A stretch of 20,464 bases of DNA from Dunaliella salina (GCA_002284615.2 MU070255.1:91730-112193), one strand, 5' to 3'; positions 9,286 to 17,716 are shown, counted from the first letter of the stretch. Made by a program: numbers and translations. The notes: generated by a model from the letters alone, not told the origin.

Positions 9286-10001
9286 GCCAGCAAGCTTGGC
9301 CCCATAAAAAGCCCTATAAAGGATTTGGAGGCGGTTGGCGATATCATACTAACACATTTGCCTTGCGTATTGTATATGCAAGCCATGTGCGCCGTGTATA
9401 TTTCTGGGAGGGGGGATGCAGTAGGAGGGGAGTGGCTGTGGGATCCTGTGTCTGATGGTGCTGGATGAGGGGGTTGCTGGTCCGTGTACTTCACGAGGTC
9501 AACCTCGCGCAGCCAATATTCGCATGAACCTGTAGGCTTTATGTCTGCTTGTGGATTAGTGGGGTTTGTATCAAGTGTGATTTTGTTGCGCAATTCTGTG
9601 TCCAATTTCTGCTGCCATACATTGGTTTCAGTAGGTTTNTCAAAGCCCTGTCTTTCCAGATTTGAGAGGGTAGAATCTGCTGTGGGTGTTGGGAGGTTAG
9701 GCTCGCTCTGTTGTGCTTCAAACTTAAGCAAGCACTCTTTAAATTTAGGCCAAGCCTCCTGTAAATCCCCTGATTCCCAGGAGGGCTTCCTAGCGACCCT
9801 CCTGCGTTCTTGTTTAGTCTGACGCTCTCTTTTAACTTTTTGGGCATCATTTAGGTTTGCACAGGCAGGACATGCCCATGTGTCGGCTGTTGCAATCTCT
9901 TGTCTTTGCTCATCCGAGTAGCATCCAAGCTCCTTCATGCATCCCCAATGGTACGTCCGGTGGTTATTAGTGGTGGCACTCCTGCTAGTTATTATGCACA
10001 T
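9270..10001 (-). pseudogene. LINE C: PHD-type zinc finger and linker (minus strand)
   Basis: The minus-strand frame begins inside a zinc finger: T-Y-H-W-G-C-M (9936-9956) and W-A-C-P-A-C (9861-9878) match the His-Cys and final Cys-Cys ligands of PHD fingers, which commonly read histone tails. The two N-terminal Cys pairs are missing; a tandem repeat (9971-10108) lies where they should be. After the finger come a basic stretch (K-V-K-R-E-R-Q-T-K-Q-E-R-R-R), a segment with few motifs, and a Pro/His/Ser-rich linker (Q-Q-P-P-H-P-A-P-S). A frame shift near 9280 joins it to domain X. In LINE A the region before X is a different Thr-rich linker with no PHD finger, so C represents another subfamily or variant. 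Confidence 0.65.
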
Positions 10002-10108
10002 GCTGTGGTGGCACTCCTATGCACACGCTGTGGTGGCACTCATGCTAGTTATTATGCACATGCTGTCATGCTAGTTATTATGAACCGGTCAATATTATTA
10101 TGAACCGG
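9971..10108 (+). repeat. tandem repeat truncating the PHD finger
   Basis: TGGTGGCACT occurs at 9971, 10006 and 10031. GCTAGTTATTATGCACATGC recurs with a 60-base offset (9984 and 10044). At the right end ATTATGAACCGG repeats at 10077 and 10097. The array is a nested, irregular tandem. It sits at the N-terminal break of the LINE C PHD finger. Confidence 0.85.
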
Positions 10109-10828
10109 CTATGCTATGCCTGCTCCTAGTCAATATTAATTTTGTAACATTCAAGTAGCCTATCTGGACTTCAGCATCGTCGCCATGCGTGGAGGTTCTC
10201 CGGTGGTGAGTGTGTAGGCCCAGATAACGCTACAACCTGGTAGCACCTTGCACGCCTTTGTGAACCGAGTCCAACATCGCTTCCTTCTTGTTTGGGTTGT
10301 GTTACTCTCCTTCGGGGTTGAGCTCGGCTGCGCATTGCTTAGTGTGCACTCCCCTTCGGGGTTGAGCCCGACACTCTAGAGATCTGTGCGGGGTGTCCTG
10401 ATTCTGTCTTTGCTCCATTAGTGTCGCAGCAATGTCCCAGGCCTCCGCTGCCCGCCTGCCGGATGTGTCTTGCGTGGACAGTTACAGTCGCTATCCCTCT
10501 AGTAGGGGTGTTCACTCCCAGACCAAGTTGCTCCCAATCCCATTTTTGACTTCATGAACAGTTTTATGGTGGAAAATGGGGCAACAAAACTCGTCTCAGA
10601 ATGTGGGATGGTGCTGTGGCTGGGGAGATACAGGGGGTGTGGGTCCAAACATAGACCGGACCCCCTCCACCAAAAACACGTGGAGCTCGATTTGAGGAAT
10701 CGACCTAATCAAATTAAAAAGTCTGTCAGTACTTGCTTTATGTACCCCGGTGCTGGTCAAACGTCATCGCCCTCCTGACGGGCCTCCAAACTCGCCGTTT
10801 TTGGGACACGCTTGGCTTTTTCTATTAG
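10109..10828. other. no gene assigned
   Basis: No domain seen. CCTTCGGGGTTGAG is present twice (10309-10322, 10353-10366). A 40-codon frame at 10432-10554 (M-S-Q-A-S-A-A-R-L-P) has a plausible residue mix but no recognised homologue. It could be a leader of some element, and I do not call it a gene. Confidence 0.4.
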
Positions 10829-11083
10829 ATAGACAATTCTGCAAATTTTGAGCCAGCGTCTTGGGCAGCATCAGCGTCAGCGGCAGCAGAAGACCTTCGT
10901 CGAGGAGGAACCTGTGCCCTGGAGCGAGGTGCAGCCCAGGAGGACCTCCCCCCCGGTGTCCCAATCCTTCCTAAAGATGAATGGAAGGTCATCATGTGTG
11001 AAATTTGGCAGCAGCTGCACACTGAAGAAGGTTGTGAGGTGGAAGAGGACCAGGCGCACAAGCATTCACCTGTGATGACCTGA
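10829..11083 (+). other. possible exon or orphan coding fragment
   Basis: Open frame between TAG 10826-10828 and TGA 11081-11083, about 84 codons. The base composition is richer in G and C than the flanks. The encoded chain is Ala-rich at first (A-S-W-A-A-S-A-S-A-A-A-E-D-L-R-R), then D-L-P-P-G-V-P-I-L-P-K-D-E-W, then an acidic end (E-E-G-C-E-V-E-E-D). No domain is recognised. There is no ATG until 10994, so if real it is an internal or last exon, or a broken gene. The sequence TTTTCTATTAG just upstream would fit a splice acceptor. Confidence 0.3.
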
Positions 11084-12203
11084 CCTGTGCACTCCAGCAC
11101 TTAAAAAGTATATTTGTGAGTCGAGGAGGTCAAAATGCACATGTTTGTAGCCTTGGATTGTCACTGTAGTGCATCTGATACACCCCATGCATGCTGATCT
11201 TCCAGAAGCAAAACGCTGGACAGCTGACCATGCGACAGCTCAACCCTTGCAGGTATCTTGGGCACATTTTTTTATACAAATCTTTTTTACTTAAAGCGCG
11301 CAGTGCTCCTGCCATGCAGCTCTCATGCAAAAGCACTGAAAGTGAGCACCTAACCCCCCACATACACCCACACACCCGCGCATTCCCAATTTCCCACACA
11401 CAGCCCCTTCAAAATATCATGCTGGCCCCCCATGCCGAGTTTCGTGCCAAAACAATCATCCTGAAGGCACTTGATGCACCAAAAGCCATTTGTTATGTCA
11501 GCACCTAGCCAAATTAGCACCTAAAAATTTGGGTCATTCTCAAAGTCATCCGTTTTGGTCAAGAAGCACACGGTTGGATATCTTGTGATGTCAGAAAAGG
11601 TCAGCAGCAAGAATTGCGCAAAAAAATTGCCTGGCTGGTCAGGGGTGGGCTCAAACGTACATTTTAAGCATTAAAAAAGCAATGATTCTAGCAGGCATCA
11701 GCGCTGAGCAACATTGTTTCCGCACCATTTTGCTCGTGCTGCTTTATCATACTATGCCAAGAACCTATCCCAAGTCAGGGACAGGGAAATAGCACTCCAC
11801 ATCTTTTATGCCATGTTTTGAGTGGGCAAAATGACCAAAATGGGCAAAAAACACACATTTTCCAAGTCAGCTTGCCTATCTGGGAGTTGTTCCCCATAAA
11901 TAGCATGTCTACACATAGCTCTCAATAGCAGGCATCTGTCAAAATAAAAGTGACAAGATTTGGGCTGTTCCGTGGCCAGTTATTAAAGAGTATGTGTGGA
12001 AACCTCATGATCTGATCTGAAACGAGGTTGGGAGCTCCCCTGAGCCCGCTCCTGGGCCGATTTTCGAAAATCCAACTTTGCAGCCCTTAATGTTTACCAA
12101 ATGTGCACCTGTTGTCAGATTTTCAAGTTGTTTGGTGAAAGTCACCTCGGGGCGTGAACACCCAAACTTGGTGTATAAAAGTGATTGGCATGGTTAAATT
12201 TGA
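11084..12203. other. no gene seen
   Basis: About 1.1 kb without a convincing frame. GATTTTCGAAAATC at 12059-12072 is a perfect 14-base palindrome, which could be chance. LINE D homology begins at about 12204. Confidence 0.45.
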
Positions 12204-12651
12204 AATACGTAAACAACTCCTTTATCCTGAAAGACACCTCAGGCATATCCAAGGAGCCATCCTTAAAATGATTTCAACGCTCATTAGAAACTTCCATACC
12301 AAAGTTCGGATTTACAAAGTGAAGTCCCATGCTGGCATCGCTGGAAATGAATGTGCAGATGCCATTGCAAAGCATCAGGAAAAGCAAGCCCAGAACTGTG
12401 TGGCAGACACCGAGATCCCTGGTGCAGGTCCTGGTGGAAATCCATTTACAAATATTTTCTGGTCAGCCAAGGAAGAAACAAGAGTGCATACGGCAGGTCC
12501 ATCTACAGGTCCCCCGCCTGCCCCCAAGCTCACCTATTTCACCAATCTTCAAGATGCTCTCAAATTCCACATGCATACTATACACAAACTTGGATATGCC
12601 AACGCCAAGACAGGTTACTACTCTTACTATCAAGGCTATTACCGCATGTAA
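12204..12651 (+). pseudogene. LINE D: RNase H C-terminal half
   Basis: LINE D is 5' truncated inside the RNase H domain. Homology to LINE B starts at AAATACGTA (12206 against 8029). The frame keeps Y-K-V-K-S-H-A-G-I-A-G-N-E-C-A-D-A (final catalytic Asp, about 12313-12363) and the spacer G-N-P-F-T-N-I-F-W, N-L-Q-D-A-L-K and G-Y-Y-S-Y-Y, and ends at TAA 12649-12651. The catalytic Asp-Glu-Asp of the N-terminal half is absent, so no activity is expected. It is very close to LINE B at the DNA level. Confidence 0.85.
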
Positions 12652-13609
12652 ATAAAAAGCAAAGCTTTCAGCAATGCTTTCAGGAATGTGCCCTACATTC
12701 CTGTACCTATGAAGGGTGACATCCTACAGTATTTGCACAGGCGCCTTCCACAATCAAAAACGTGCAGTCCGTTTCTAAAAGTCTACGGCCCCAACATGCT
12801 CCCTCCCGGGCTGCCATCAATTGGACAGCGCACTCCACATGCTCTCAGGCTGCCAGATTTGTATCATCTCCAACATGAAAACTGAAAGACATAACGTTGC
12901 AGGCATTATGATTACTAGTTTAGCTTTGAAAGCACTCAGCAAAAGCCCTAGCAGGCCTGGTCTATACAGACATAGGAAGCGATTTCAAACTTGCACAACA
13001 CAACCTCCGACTCCCTACACATGCCTCAAACAGAACTATACCTAGTTACTTCCTCCCACGTAACCTTCCAGAGAGGATATGACTCAGCTCAAGTCGACCA
13101 GATACTATTTTGATCACCCCTTATAATGCCAAGCCTACTCCCAATAGTATTTCTCCTACCTTTTCACATCACGCTTTGCGTACATCCACACGGAGGACCA
13201 CCAGAACTAGCCGCATGAGGCAACCCCATGAACTATACATGCAAATGAACTCCATGTGCACCTAACAGGAAACAAGTTCTGTGAAGATACAAGGCCAGAG
13301 CATCAGTTGAACGCGGCTAGGCAGCAGCATGCAGACCATTGTAAAGTTGAAAGCGCTAAAGCTAAAACAATTCACCCTATTCTCTTGGGTGTAGGTGGAG
13401 CTATTTACACTGAGCATACCCTGAAGCAATTCAAACAACTAGGATTGGATCACCAGCGTGCCACGAAGCTTGCTCAACAACTTCATGCCCATTCTGTTCA
13501 ATATGCCAACAAACTTATTTTCTTATGTTGCGCTATCAAAAACAAGAGTGCTTCCCACAGCCAGATTCTAGAGTTAGGTGCATTTAGTAACCCTCCAGGT
13601 CCCCATTAG
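12652..13609 (+). pseudogene. LINE D: zinc knuckle and restriction-like endonuclease
   Basis: Several frames together give the C-terminal end of the LINE. The knuckle reads C-S-L-P-G-C-H-x-L-D-S-A-L-H-M-L-S-G-C (about 12800-12855), followed by E-R-H-N-V-A-G. S-S-S-R-P-D-T-I-L (about 13095-13120) is the PD part of a PD-(D/E)xK nuclease, the enzyme that nicks the target in RLE-type LINEs. From 13256 the frame runs to TAG 13607-13609. Where LINE N has H-L-V-E-V-K-Y-C-E-D-T-R-P, D has H-L-T-G-N-K-F-C-E-D-T-R-P: the catalytic Glu is Gly (GGA at 13268-13270). The rest (I-L-L-G-V-G-G-A-I-Y-T and final N-P-P-G-P-H) is well kept. Frame breaks and the lost Glu make it inactive. Confidence 0.85.
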
Positions 13610-13731
13610 CAGGTGGTGGAGGGGGCTCACGGCTCTTTATGGGCCAATGCGTTGAAAAGGGAACTTTTCTTTAATTGATGTAGGAAGAGTTTCTCTGCCT
13701 GTGCAGTTCTTCTTTTCTTTTTCTTTCCTAT
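13610..13731 (+). other. LINE D 3' UTR with pyrimidine tail
   Basis: It follows the stop codon and ends in CTGCCTGTGCAG plus a C/T tract (13695-13729). The block TTCTTTAATTGATGTAGG resembles the LINE N 3' UTR. This sets the 3' end of D. Confidence 0.65.
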
Positions 13732-13989
13732 CAAACTGGAAATCAGCAACTTTGGTGTAATCCAACGGTCTCCCTACAGCAGATCTTTTTTCCACGCATA
13801 GGGTCAATATACACACAAAAGGATGTCACTAGATTCAGCAGGTCTTCCTGGGGAAGTGTAAAGAAAGCCATAGGTGAGTGTGCAGAGCACAGCAAGGACG
13901 GAAATGGTGGCTCTTACTGCATTCAAGGGAAGGCGTTGGGTTATCCACATGAGAGATCATCAAGGCAAGTCACAAAGGAAGGCAGCCCT

Positions 13990-14644
13990 GGAAAACGCCT
14001 GCTTTGTGGTGATATGGACAGCACTTATCACTTGATCCTCAGATGTCTGATCCCAATGATGAGTGGGATGCACACCATAAAGCACCATGTGGGCCTTAGC
14101 CTCTGAGTGAAAGCCTGTAGTACAGATAGGAACAGATCATCCCTTCTTGATGAATGAGGGACACTAAGTCCCTGAAAACTTGTTACGAGCTATTCCTAAT
14201 TGAGTTTTCCAATGGTACTGTCTCCACTGCACGGCACCAAAGTCGCCCTGATGCTATCTTTGTGCACCCTATCCCGGGCCGACCAGTCCACCTTGATCCC
14301 GTTCAGATCTCACCTCAAGATGGAGACACCCACCTTGTGGAAGTAAAGTGTTGCCCTGTCACAAAATCCTTCATCACTTGGGAGGCTGCAACAGCTCTAC
14401 ATTCTTAGCTAAGATCATCTATAGATGGCAACCAGACTCAAAACCCCGCAGCTCAAGAGATTTAAACAGGAGTAACGAGGTGACCCTACAAATTATCCTG
14501 ATAGGTGTGGATGGCACTGTCTGCAATGGGCACACAATCAGGCTTCTTGTCCATCTGGTCCTAAACTAGCAAAAAGCTAAACCACTCGCCGCAAAGCTAA
14601 TCACAATGCTACCCTCATTAGCTCTGCTCCTGTTCCTCACCTAA
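13990..14644 (+). pseudogene. LINE E: knuckle and RLE, second subfamily
   Basis: Decayed C-terminal part of a related but distinct LINE. L-L-C-G-D-M-D-S-T-Y-H-L-I-L-R-C (about 14010-14054) matches the knuckle with the first Cys out of frame, followed by M-S-G-M-H-T-I-K-H-H-V-G. The frame from 14154 holds S-R-P-D-A-I-F-V (PD at 14247-14252), I-P-G-R-P-V-H-L-D-P and H-L-V-E-V-K (Glu 14340-14342, Lys 14346-14348), so all nuclease residues are still encoded. It stops at 14406-14408. A second frame gives N-E-V-T-L-Q-I-I-L-I-G-V-D-G-T-V. A third frame reads L-A-A-K-L-I-T-M-L to TAA 14642-14644. Its H-L-D-P insert is shared with LINE I but absent from LINE N. Confidence 0.75.
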
Positions 14645-14756
14645 ACGTGTACGGTGTAGAATTTTGAGGGCGCTTTGGTGAGGACCCTGCTAGCTTGCTA
14701 GTTGCGGAACATTCCTTCACCGTATGCAGCCTGTGTAGACTTTCTTTTCTGTATCT
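14645..14756 (+). other. LINE E 3' UTR with tail
   Basis: Ends in GCCTGTGTAGACTTTCTTTTCT (14729-14750), the same kind of tail as LINE N and LINE D. Minus-strand LINE F begins a few tens of bases further on. Confidence 0.55.
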
Positions 14757-14789
14757 AAGTTTGGAGGGTGCCAATTATGGCAAACATAT

Positions 14790-15196
14790 GCAAGGAGCAT
14801 GCAAAAAAGACAATTTTAGGTCTCTGTTGACCCCCTTCTGGTATTTTGTATGGAATTCCAGGGCATCCTTCAGGTTTGGAATTGCATCAGATAGGGAGGA
14901 AAGGATTGCAATTCAGATGTACTTACTTCTGCCTCTTACAGCAAATGGGGTAGCCAAGCAACATTGTAGAAGGGATTGCCGACTGGGCTTATGCTGGAGA
15001 TCACGGTATTGGTCTGAATGTTGTCAATGAGGCTGGCCATGTATGCATGCATTTTAGGAATTTCATCCGCAAATTCATTTCTGGCTGAACAACATGATGT
15101 GTTCCAGTATGGGATTTGACCTCGAAGAGAAAGATGCAGCAATGAGATTTCAGGCAAAACTTGAAATCGTCCTGAAAACATGCACATGATGCCCAC
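14790..15196 (-). pseudogene. LINE F: RNase H C-terminal remnant
   Basis: On the minus strand, F-E-V-K-S-H-T-G-T (about 15100-15125) is followed after a frame change by A-R-N-E-F-A-D-E-I (15062-15085; final RNase H Asp). The spacer then reads V-G-N-P-F-Y-N-V-A-W (about 14953-14982) and, in another frame, I-P-N-L-K-D-A-L-E-F-H (about 14850-14880). The order and spacing match LINE B and LINE D. The N-terminal half of RNase H and everything after the spacer are missing. Divergence is higher than between B and D, so this is an older or different-subfamily copy. Confidence 0.7.
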
Positions 15197-15510
15197 CCTC
15201 CTCTGAGTACGGAATTTGCTTTTTGAGTGTATGAAGTGAGCTCAGGCTGTGTGTGGTAGTACGTGTGTATGAGTGAAAAAAAAAAGGAAAGAAGAGAAAA
15301 GAGACTCCAATCTGGTTGGTTATCACAATGTCAGCACTGTAAGCTCAACTAGACTCTTAGGATGCTTACCTTGCATATTGTTTTAAAGAGGTGCAGTATA
15401 AAACTCTCTATAAAGAGAGACAGCGTAGCCTTCATTGATGGTGTCCCTACAACAATACAAAAAGAATAAGCAAATCCCCCCACAAACAAAAAAAAAGGTA
15501 AAACCCCCAC
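15197..15510. other. no gene; purine-rich tracts
   Basis: A purine run lies at about 15276-15312 (A10, then GGAAAGAAGAGAAAAGAG), plausibly the antisense of an element tail. CCTTCATTGATG at 15429-15440 is matched by its exact reverse complement at 15561-15572, flanking an A-rich stretch. Confidence 0.5.
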
Positions 15511-15590
15511 GAAAAGAAAAAGAGAAAGGTGAAAAACCCACACAGGCGGTGAGAACGCTACATCAATGAAGGAACGGGAGACTCATTGGA
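15511..15590 (-). other. LINE G: 3' UTR and tail (minus strand)
   Basis: Read on the minus strand, TCCTTCATTGATGTAG, then CCGCCTGTGTGG, then a pyrimidine tract (15511-15551) match the last part of the LINE D and LINE N 3' UTRs. Upstream of it (15591-15900) I find no coding match, so it may be the 3' end of LINE H or a separate scrap. Confidence 0.5.
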
Positions 15591-15974
15591 TCTCGTTGGC
15601 ACTGACACTCTTAGTAAAAGCCGTGGTTTTCCTTCACCAGAGGGTAAAAGCCCTCCCTCCTCAAACATAATTGAGCAGTAACCACAATTACTTGGCATGG
15701 TGAATGCCTGTCCTCCTAATGCCCTGCTACTCTGAATCTGGCGACTGCGCAACTAAAAGATGTGTGTTTCAGTCTGCAAGTTTGAGCTGGAGGTCTAGAT
15801 TGAATTAACAAAGAAGTGGGGTGGTTGTGTTGAAGGCTGGAGTACTGGGGTCCTTAGCAATTTGCTCCTTACTTAAAGGATCTCAAGTTTCCCGGATTTC
15901 TTATTCCAGACATCACTGGTAAGGAAGGCTCACGGCTTTTTACGCCAATGTGGCTTTTTGGACACTGAAGTGGT

Positions 15975-16384
15975 TTTTCAAGTAGAGCTGCAGCCACGTC
16001 CCAGACTACAAGGATTTGTGAGTCCCAGGTAAGTTTAGTCAGGGCAATTTTATGGCTGGGCCAGGGTTGTTGGTTGATTTAGTCTTTTTTGGAGAAGCCC
16101 CAATGTACAGCATGGGTGTGGGTAAGCAGTAAAGAGTTTTGAGTAAGGAAGTTGGTCTCGTTCACCTTCCGTTTGCTGGCAGGAGTTCCTCGAACCCCTA
16201 GTGCCTTAGTTTCCTTATTCAGGATGACAGGGTGATGGGCACCAAAGAATGCCGCCAGGGGCAGAAATACAGGTATTGAAGGTTCATTAAAAAAGAAAGT
16301 ACTTTCTTTTCGGACTAGTTTCCGCAAGCCAGAGGCCGCATGCATCAAGGGAAGTACCCCTAACTGGAAGCTAGAGGCCTCCAC
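15975..16384 (-). pseudogene. LINE H: domain X and V-W-D block (minus strand)
   Basis: Minus strand. One frame from 16384 holds A-H-H-P-V-I-L-N-K-E-T-K-A-L, placed like C-H-P-I-Y-D-E-G-I-M in LINE C. Another frame then gives Y-S-K-L-F-T-A-Y-P-H-P-C (about 16110-16158), the signature after the X core, and further on I-L-V-V-W-D-V-A-A (about 15990-16020). The order equals that of LINES A and B. At least two frame changes are needed. RNase H is not detectable downstream. The F-x-x-L-P-A core is blurred. Confidence 0.6.
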
Positions 16385-16474
16385 AGAAGGCCCTCTAAAC
16401 CTACACTAAACACTAAACCTACACTAGACACAATTAACCTAGGAGGGGGCCACAAATAGAGCTAATGAGGACCC

Positions 16475-16575
16475 GGGGGGGGTTGGGGGGTGCACCATGC
16501 ACCTGAACGCCGGGACTCTCTTTTTCCTGCTCTCCACCGTCGCGCGCCCAGCCCCCCCCCCCCCCCCCTCCCCCC
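16475..16575. repeat. G/C homopolymer tracts
   Basis: G8-TT-G6 on the plus strand (16475-16490), and C17-T-C6 (16552-16575) on the plus strand, i.e. G6-A-G17 on the minus strand. They fall in the C-terminal coding part of LINE I and encode its Gly-rich and Pro-rich stretches. Length errors are likely in such runs. Confidence 0.85.
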
Positions 16576-16693
16576 GGCAGCCCTCCAAAAATGAAGAGCT
16601 TGTCCGGTGTTGATGCTGGATGTAAATTTTTGGGTGGCATGGCAGCTAAGATTGGTTGCTAGTGTTTTGGCTTTTGCTTGGTCAGGCCAGGAT

Positions 16694-16703
16694 TCATAAG
16701 AGG
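16694..16703 (+). repeat. target site duplication, left
   Basis: TCATAAGAGG, identical to 16817-16826. The two copies bracket the SINE insertion in LINE I. Confidence 0.85.
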
Positions 16704-16816
16704 ATTCGATTCTGTGAAGGTTCAATAAGGCGGGGCCAGTACCAGGTGCTAAGGTCGTTCCTCCCGTGATGCTTGGGGGCTAGTCCCGCTTGCATCACGC
16801 AACGGTAGCTTTTCCC
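16704..16816 (+). mobile_element. SINE copy a, 5' truncated
   Basis: A 113-base insertion inside LINE I, flanked by perfect 10-base direct repeats TCATAAGAGG (16694-16703, 16817-16826). The LINE I homology is interrupted exactly here: K-Y-T-I-K-P-L is encoded on one side and the A-K-T-L-A segment on the other. The insert matches SINE copy b in reverse complement: 16719-16792 against 17496-17569 differ at 5 of 74 positions. It has no terminal inverted repeats and ends in GTAGCTTTTCCC. It lacks the tRNA-like head of copy b, as expected for 5' truncation during target-primed reverse transcription. Confidence 0.75.
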
Positions 16817-16826
16817 TCATAAGAGG
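16817..16826 (+). repeat. target site duplication, right
   Basis: TCATAAGAGG, identical to the copy at 16694-16703. Confidence 0.85.
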
Positions 16827-17215
16827 TTTTATTGTATACTTATATAGGTACGGACACACCAATGAAAATGGTATCATATGATGAAGAGTCACTTTGTTAT
16901 TAATGTTCGGACTTCTTGAGCTGTGGGATTTAGGTCTGGTTACAGTGTGAGAATGCTGAGCTGCTGCACGTTCCAAAGGGATGAAGGGTTTGGTGTCGGG
17001 ACAGTTGAATTCAACAAGGCGAATGCCCCCGTCACAACCTGGGATCTTAGAGGGATCAAGGTGGACTAGACGGCCTGGGATAGAGCGCACAAAGATAGCA
17101 TTTGGGCGGCGTTGGCGGCGGGCTCAGGATGAAGAGCCAGTACCATTAAGGAATACCCAATTAGGAGTTTCTTGCGTCATGTCTTCAGGGACTTGCATGC
17201 CCAAGCGTTAAAATA

Positions 17216-17471
17216 TATGAATATGGCCTATTCCTCCTGGGTTAGATGTGCCCATTTTGGAGAGCAGTATGAATGTGAGCTGCAAGCATCCATGCGAAGG
17301 GGCCCAACTTTTTTTGCTTCAACATTGTTGTCCAACAAGAAAGTAATTCAGTCTGCACGACTGCATGCTCACCCTCTGGCTATGGCTGAACCCTGTGAAC
17401 AACGTGGGCCCAAAGAATATTGATGTGGGATAGATAGATAGATCTAAGCTTGCCGTTTGGAAGCTTGCTTT
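17216..17471. other. no gene seen
   Basis: No domain found. It contains a short GATA run (about 17430-17443) and AAGCTTGC twice (17446-17453, 17461-17468) close to the 3' end of SINE copy b. Part may be decayed LINE I sequence upstream of the nuclease. Confidence 0.4.
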
Positions 17472-17716
17472 GAGAAAGGAAAAGGAAAAGCTACGCAAGC
17501 GGGACAAGCCCCCAAGCATCACGGGAGGAACGACCTTAGCACCCGTTACTGGGCCCGCCTTATCGAACCTCCACAGATTCAAACCCACGACCTCCACGTC
17601 CCTTTCGGGGAAAAGGGACAAAGAGGGCACAAATTTTTTGCAGAGCCCAGTCCCAAGGATTCAAAACGCAGAACTTCTCCTCTGTTGATACGCCCTCCTA
17701 CACCAACCGGGTGGGC
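17472..17716 (-). mobile_element. SINE copy b with tRNA-like head (minus strand)
   Basis: About 245 bases, read on the minus strand. The first 72 (17645-17716) look tRNA-derived. The ends GCCCA and TGGGC can pair as an acceptor-like stem. TGGTGTAGGAGG fits the Pol III A box. GTTTTGAATCC matches 9 of 11 positions of the B box GGTTCGANNCC at normal spacing. The body holds a perfect 8-bp hairpin (GTCCCTTT/AAAGGGAC, 17598-17619) and the core shared with SINE copy a. It ends in GCGTAGCTTTTCCTTTTCC (17472-17493 on this strand), similar to the LINE tails. No clear target duplication was found. SINEs encode no protein and depend on LINE enzymes. Confidence 0.6.
17645..17716 (-). other. tRNA-like SINE head
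   Basis: 72 bases with A- and B-box matches and a 5-bp acceptor-like pairing (see the SINE copy b entry). The anticodon arm is imperfect (CAGA and TCTG around an 8-base loop), so a working tRNA gene is unlikely. It would act as an internal Pol III promoter. Confidence 0.5.

Larger units (their letters stand above)
16440..17215 (-). pseudogene. LINE I: RLE nuclease, second subfamily (minus strand)
   Basis: Minus strand. It begins with L-G-M-Q-V-P-E-D-M-T-Q-E-T-P-N-W-V-F (about 17205-17150), which parallels the segment before the nuclease in LINE N. R-P-N-A-I-F-V (PD changed to PN, about 17090-17110) follows, then I-P-G-R-L-V-H-L-D-P and R-L-V-E-F-N-C-P-D-T-K-P (Glu kept, Lys changed to Asn), then Q-H-S-H-T-V-T-R and N-N-K-V-T-L-H. 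After K-Y-T-I-K-P-L the element is split by a SINE at 16704-16816. It resumes as A-K-T-L-A-T-N-L-S-C-H-A-T-Q-K and runs through a Gly-rich stretch to P-P-P-G-P-H and a stop at about 16462-16464, the same C-terminus as LINES D and N. Two catalytic residues are lost. Confidence 0.75.

Noticed and set aside
9130..9822. Plus-strand open frames over LINE C
   Set aside because: They are antisense shadows of the PHD and X coding strand.
6859..10001. Twin-priming inversion as the cause of the B-C junction
   Set aside because: Both parts contain domain X, and neither has a 3' end, which twin priming of one RNA would not produce.
9971..10108. A CRISPR array
   Set aside because: The repeats are nested and unequal without unique spacers of constant length, and the context is eukaryotic.
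10432..10554. A 40-codon gene starting M-S-Q-A-S-A-A-R
   Set aside because: No domain, no neighbours in support, and too short to judge.
12059..12072. A 14-base perfect palindrome as a regulatory site
   Set aside because: A single AT-rich palindrome with no gene nearby; expected by chance in 20 kb.
15925..15955. Plus-strand similarity to the LINE D 3' UTR (GGCTCACGGCT)
   Set aside because: It is short, and it lies in minus-strand LINE H sequence next to the V-W-D block, so it is probably chance.
16395..16426. Telomere-like CTAAACC repeats
   Set aside because: Only two units with a period of 18 and changed spacers; not a telomeric array.
17645..17716. A functional tRNA gene
   Set aside because: The length and boxes fit, but the acceptor and anticodon stems are imperfect and the sequence continues into a SINE body, so it is a tRNA-derived head.
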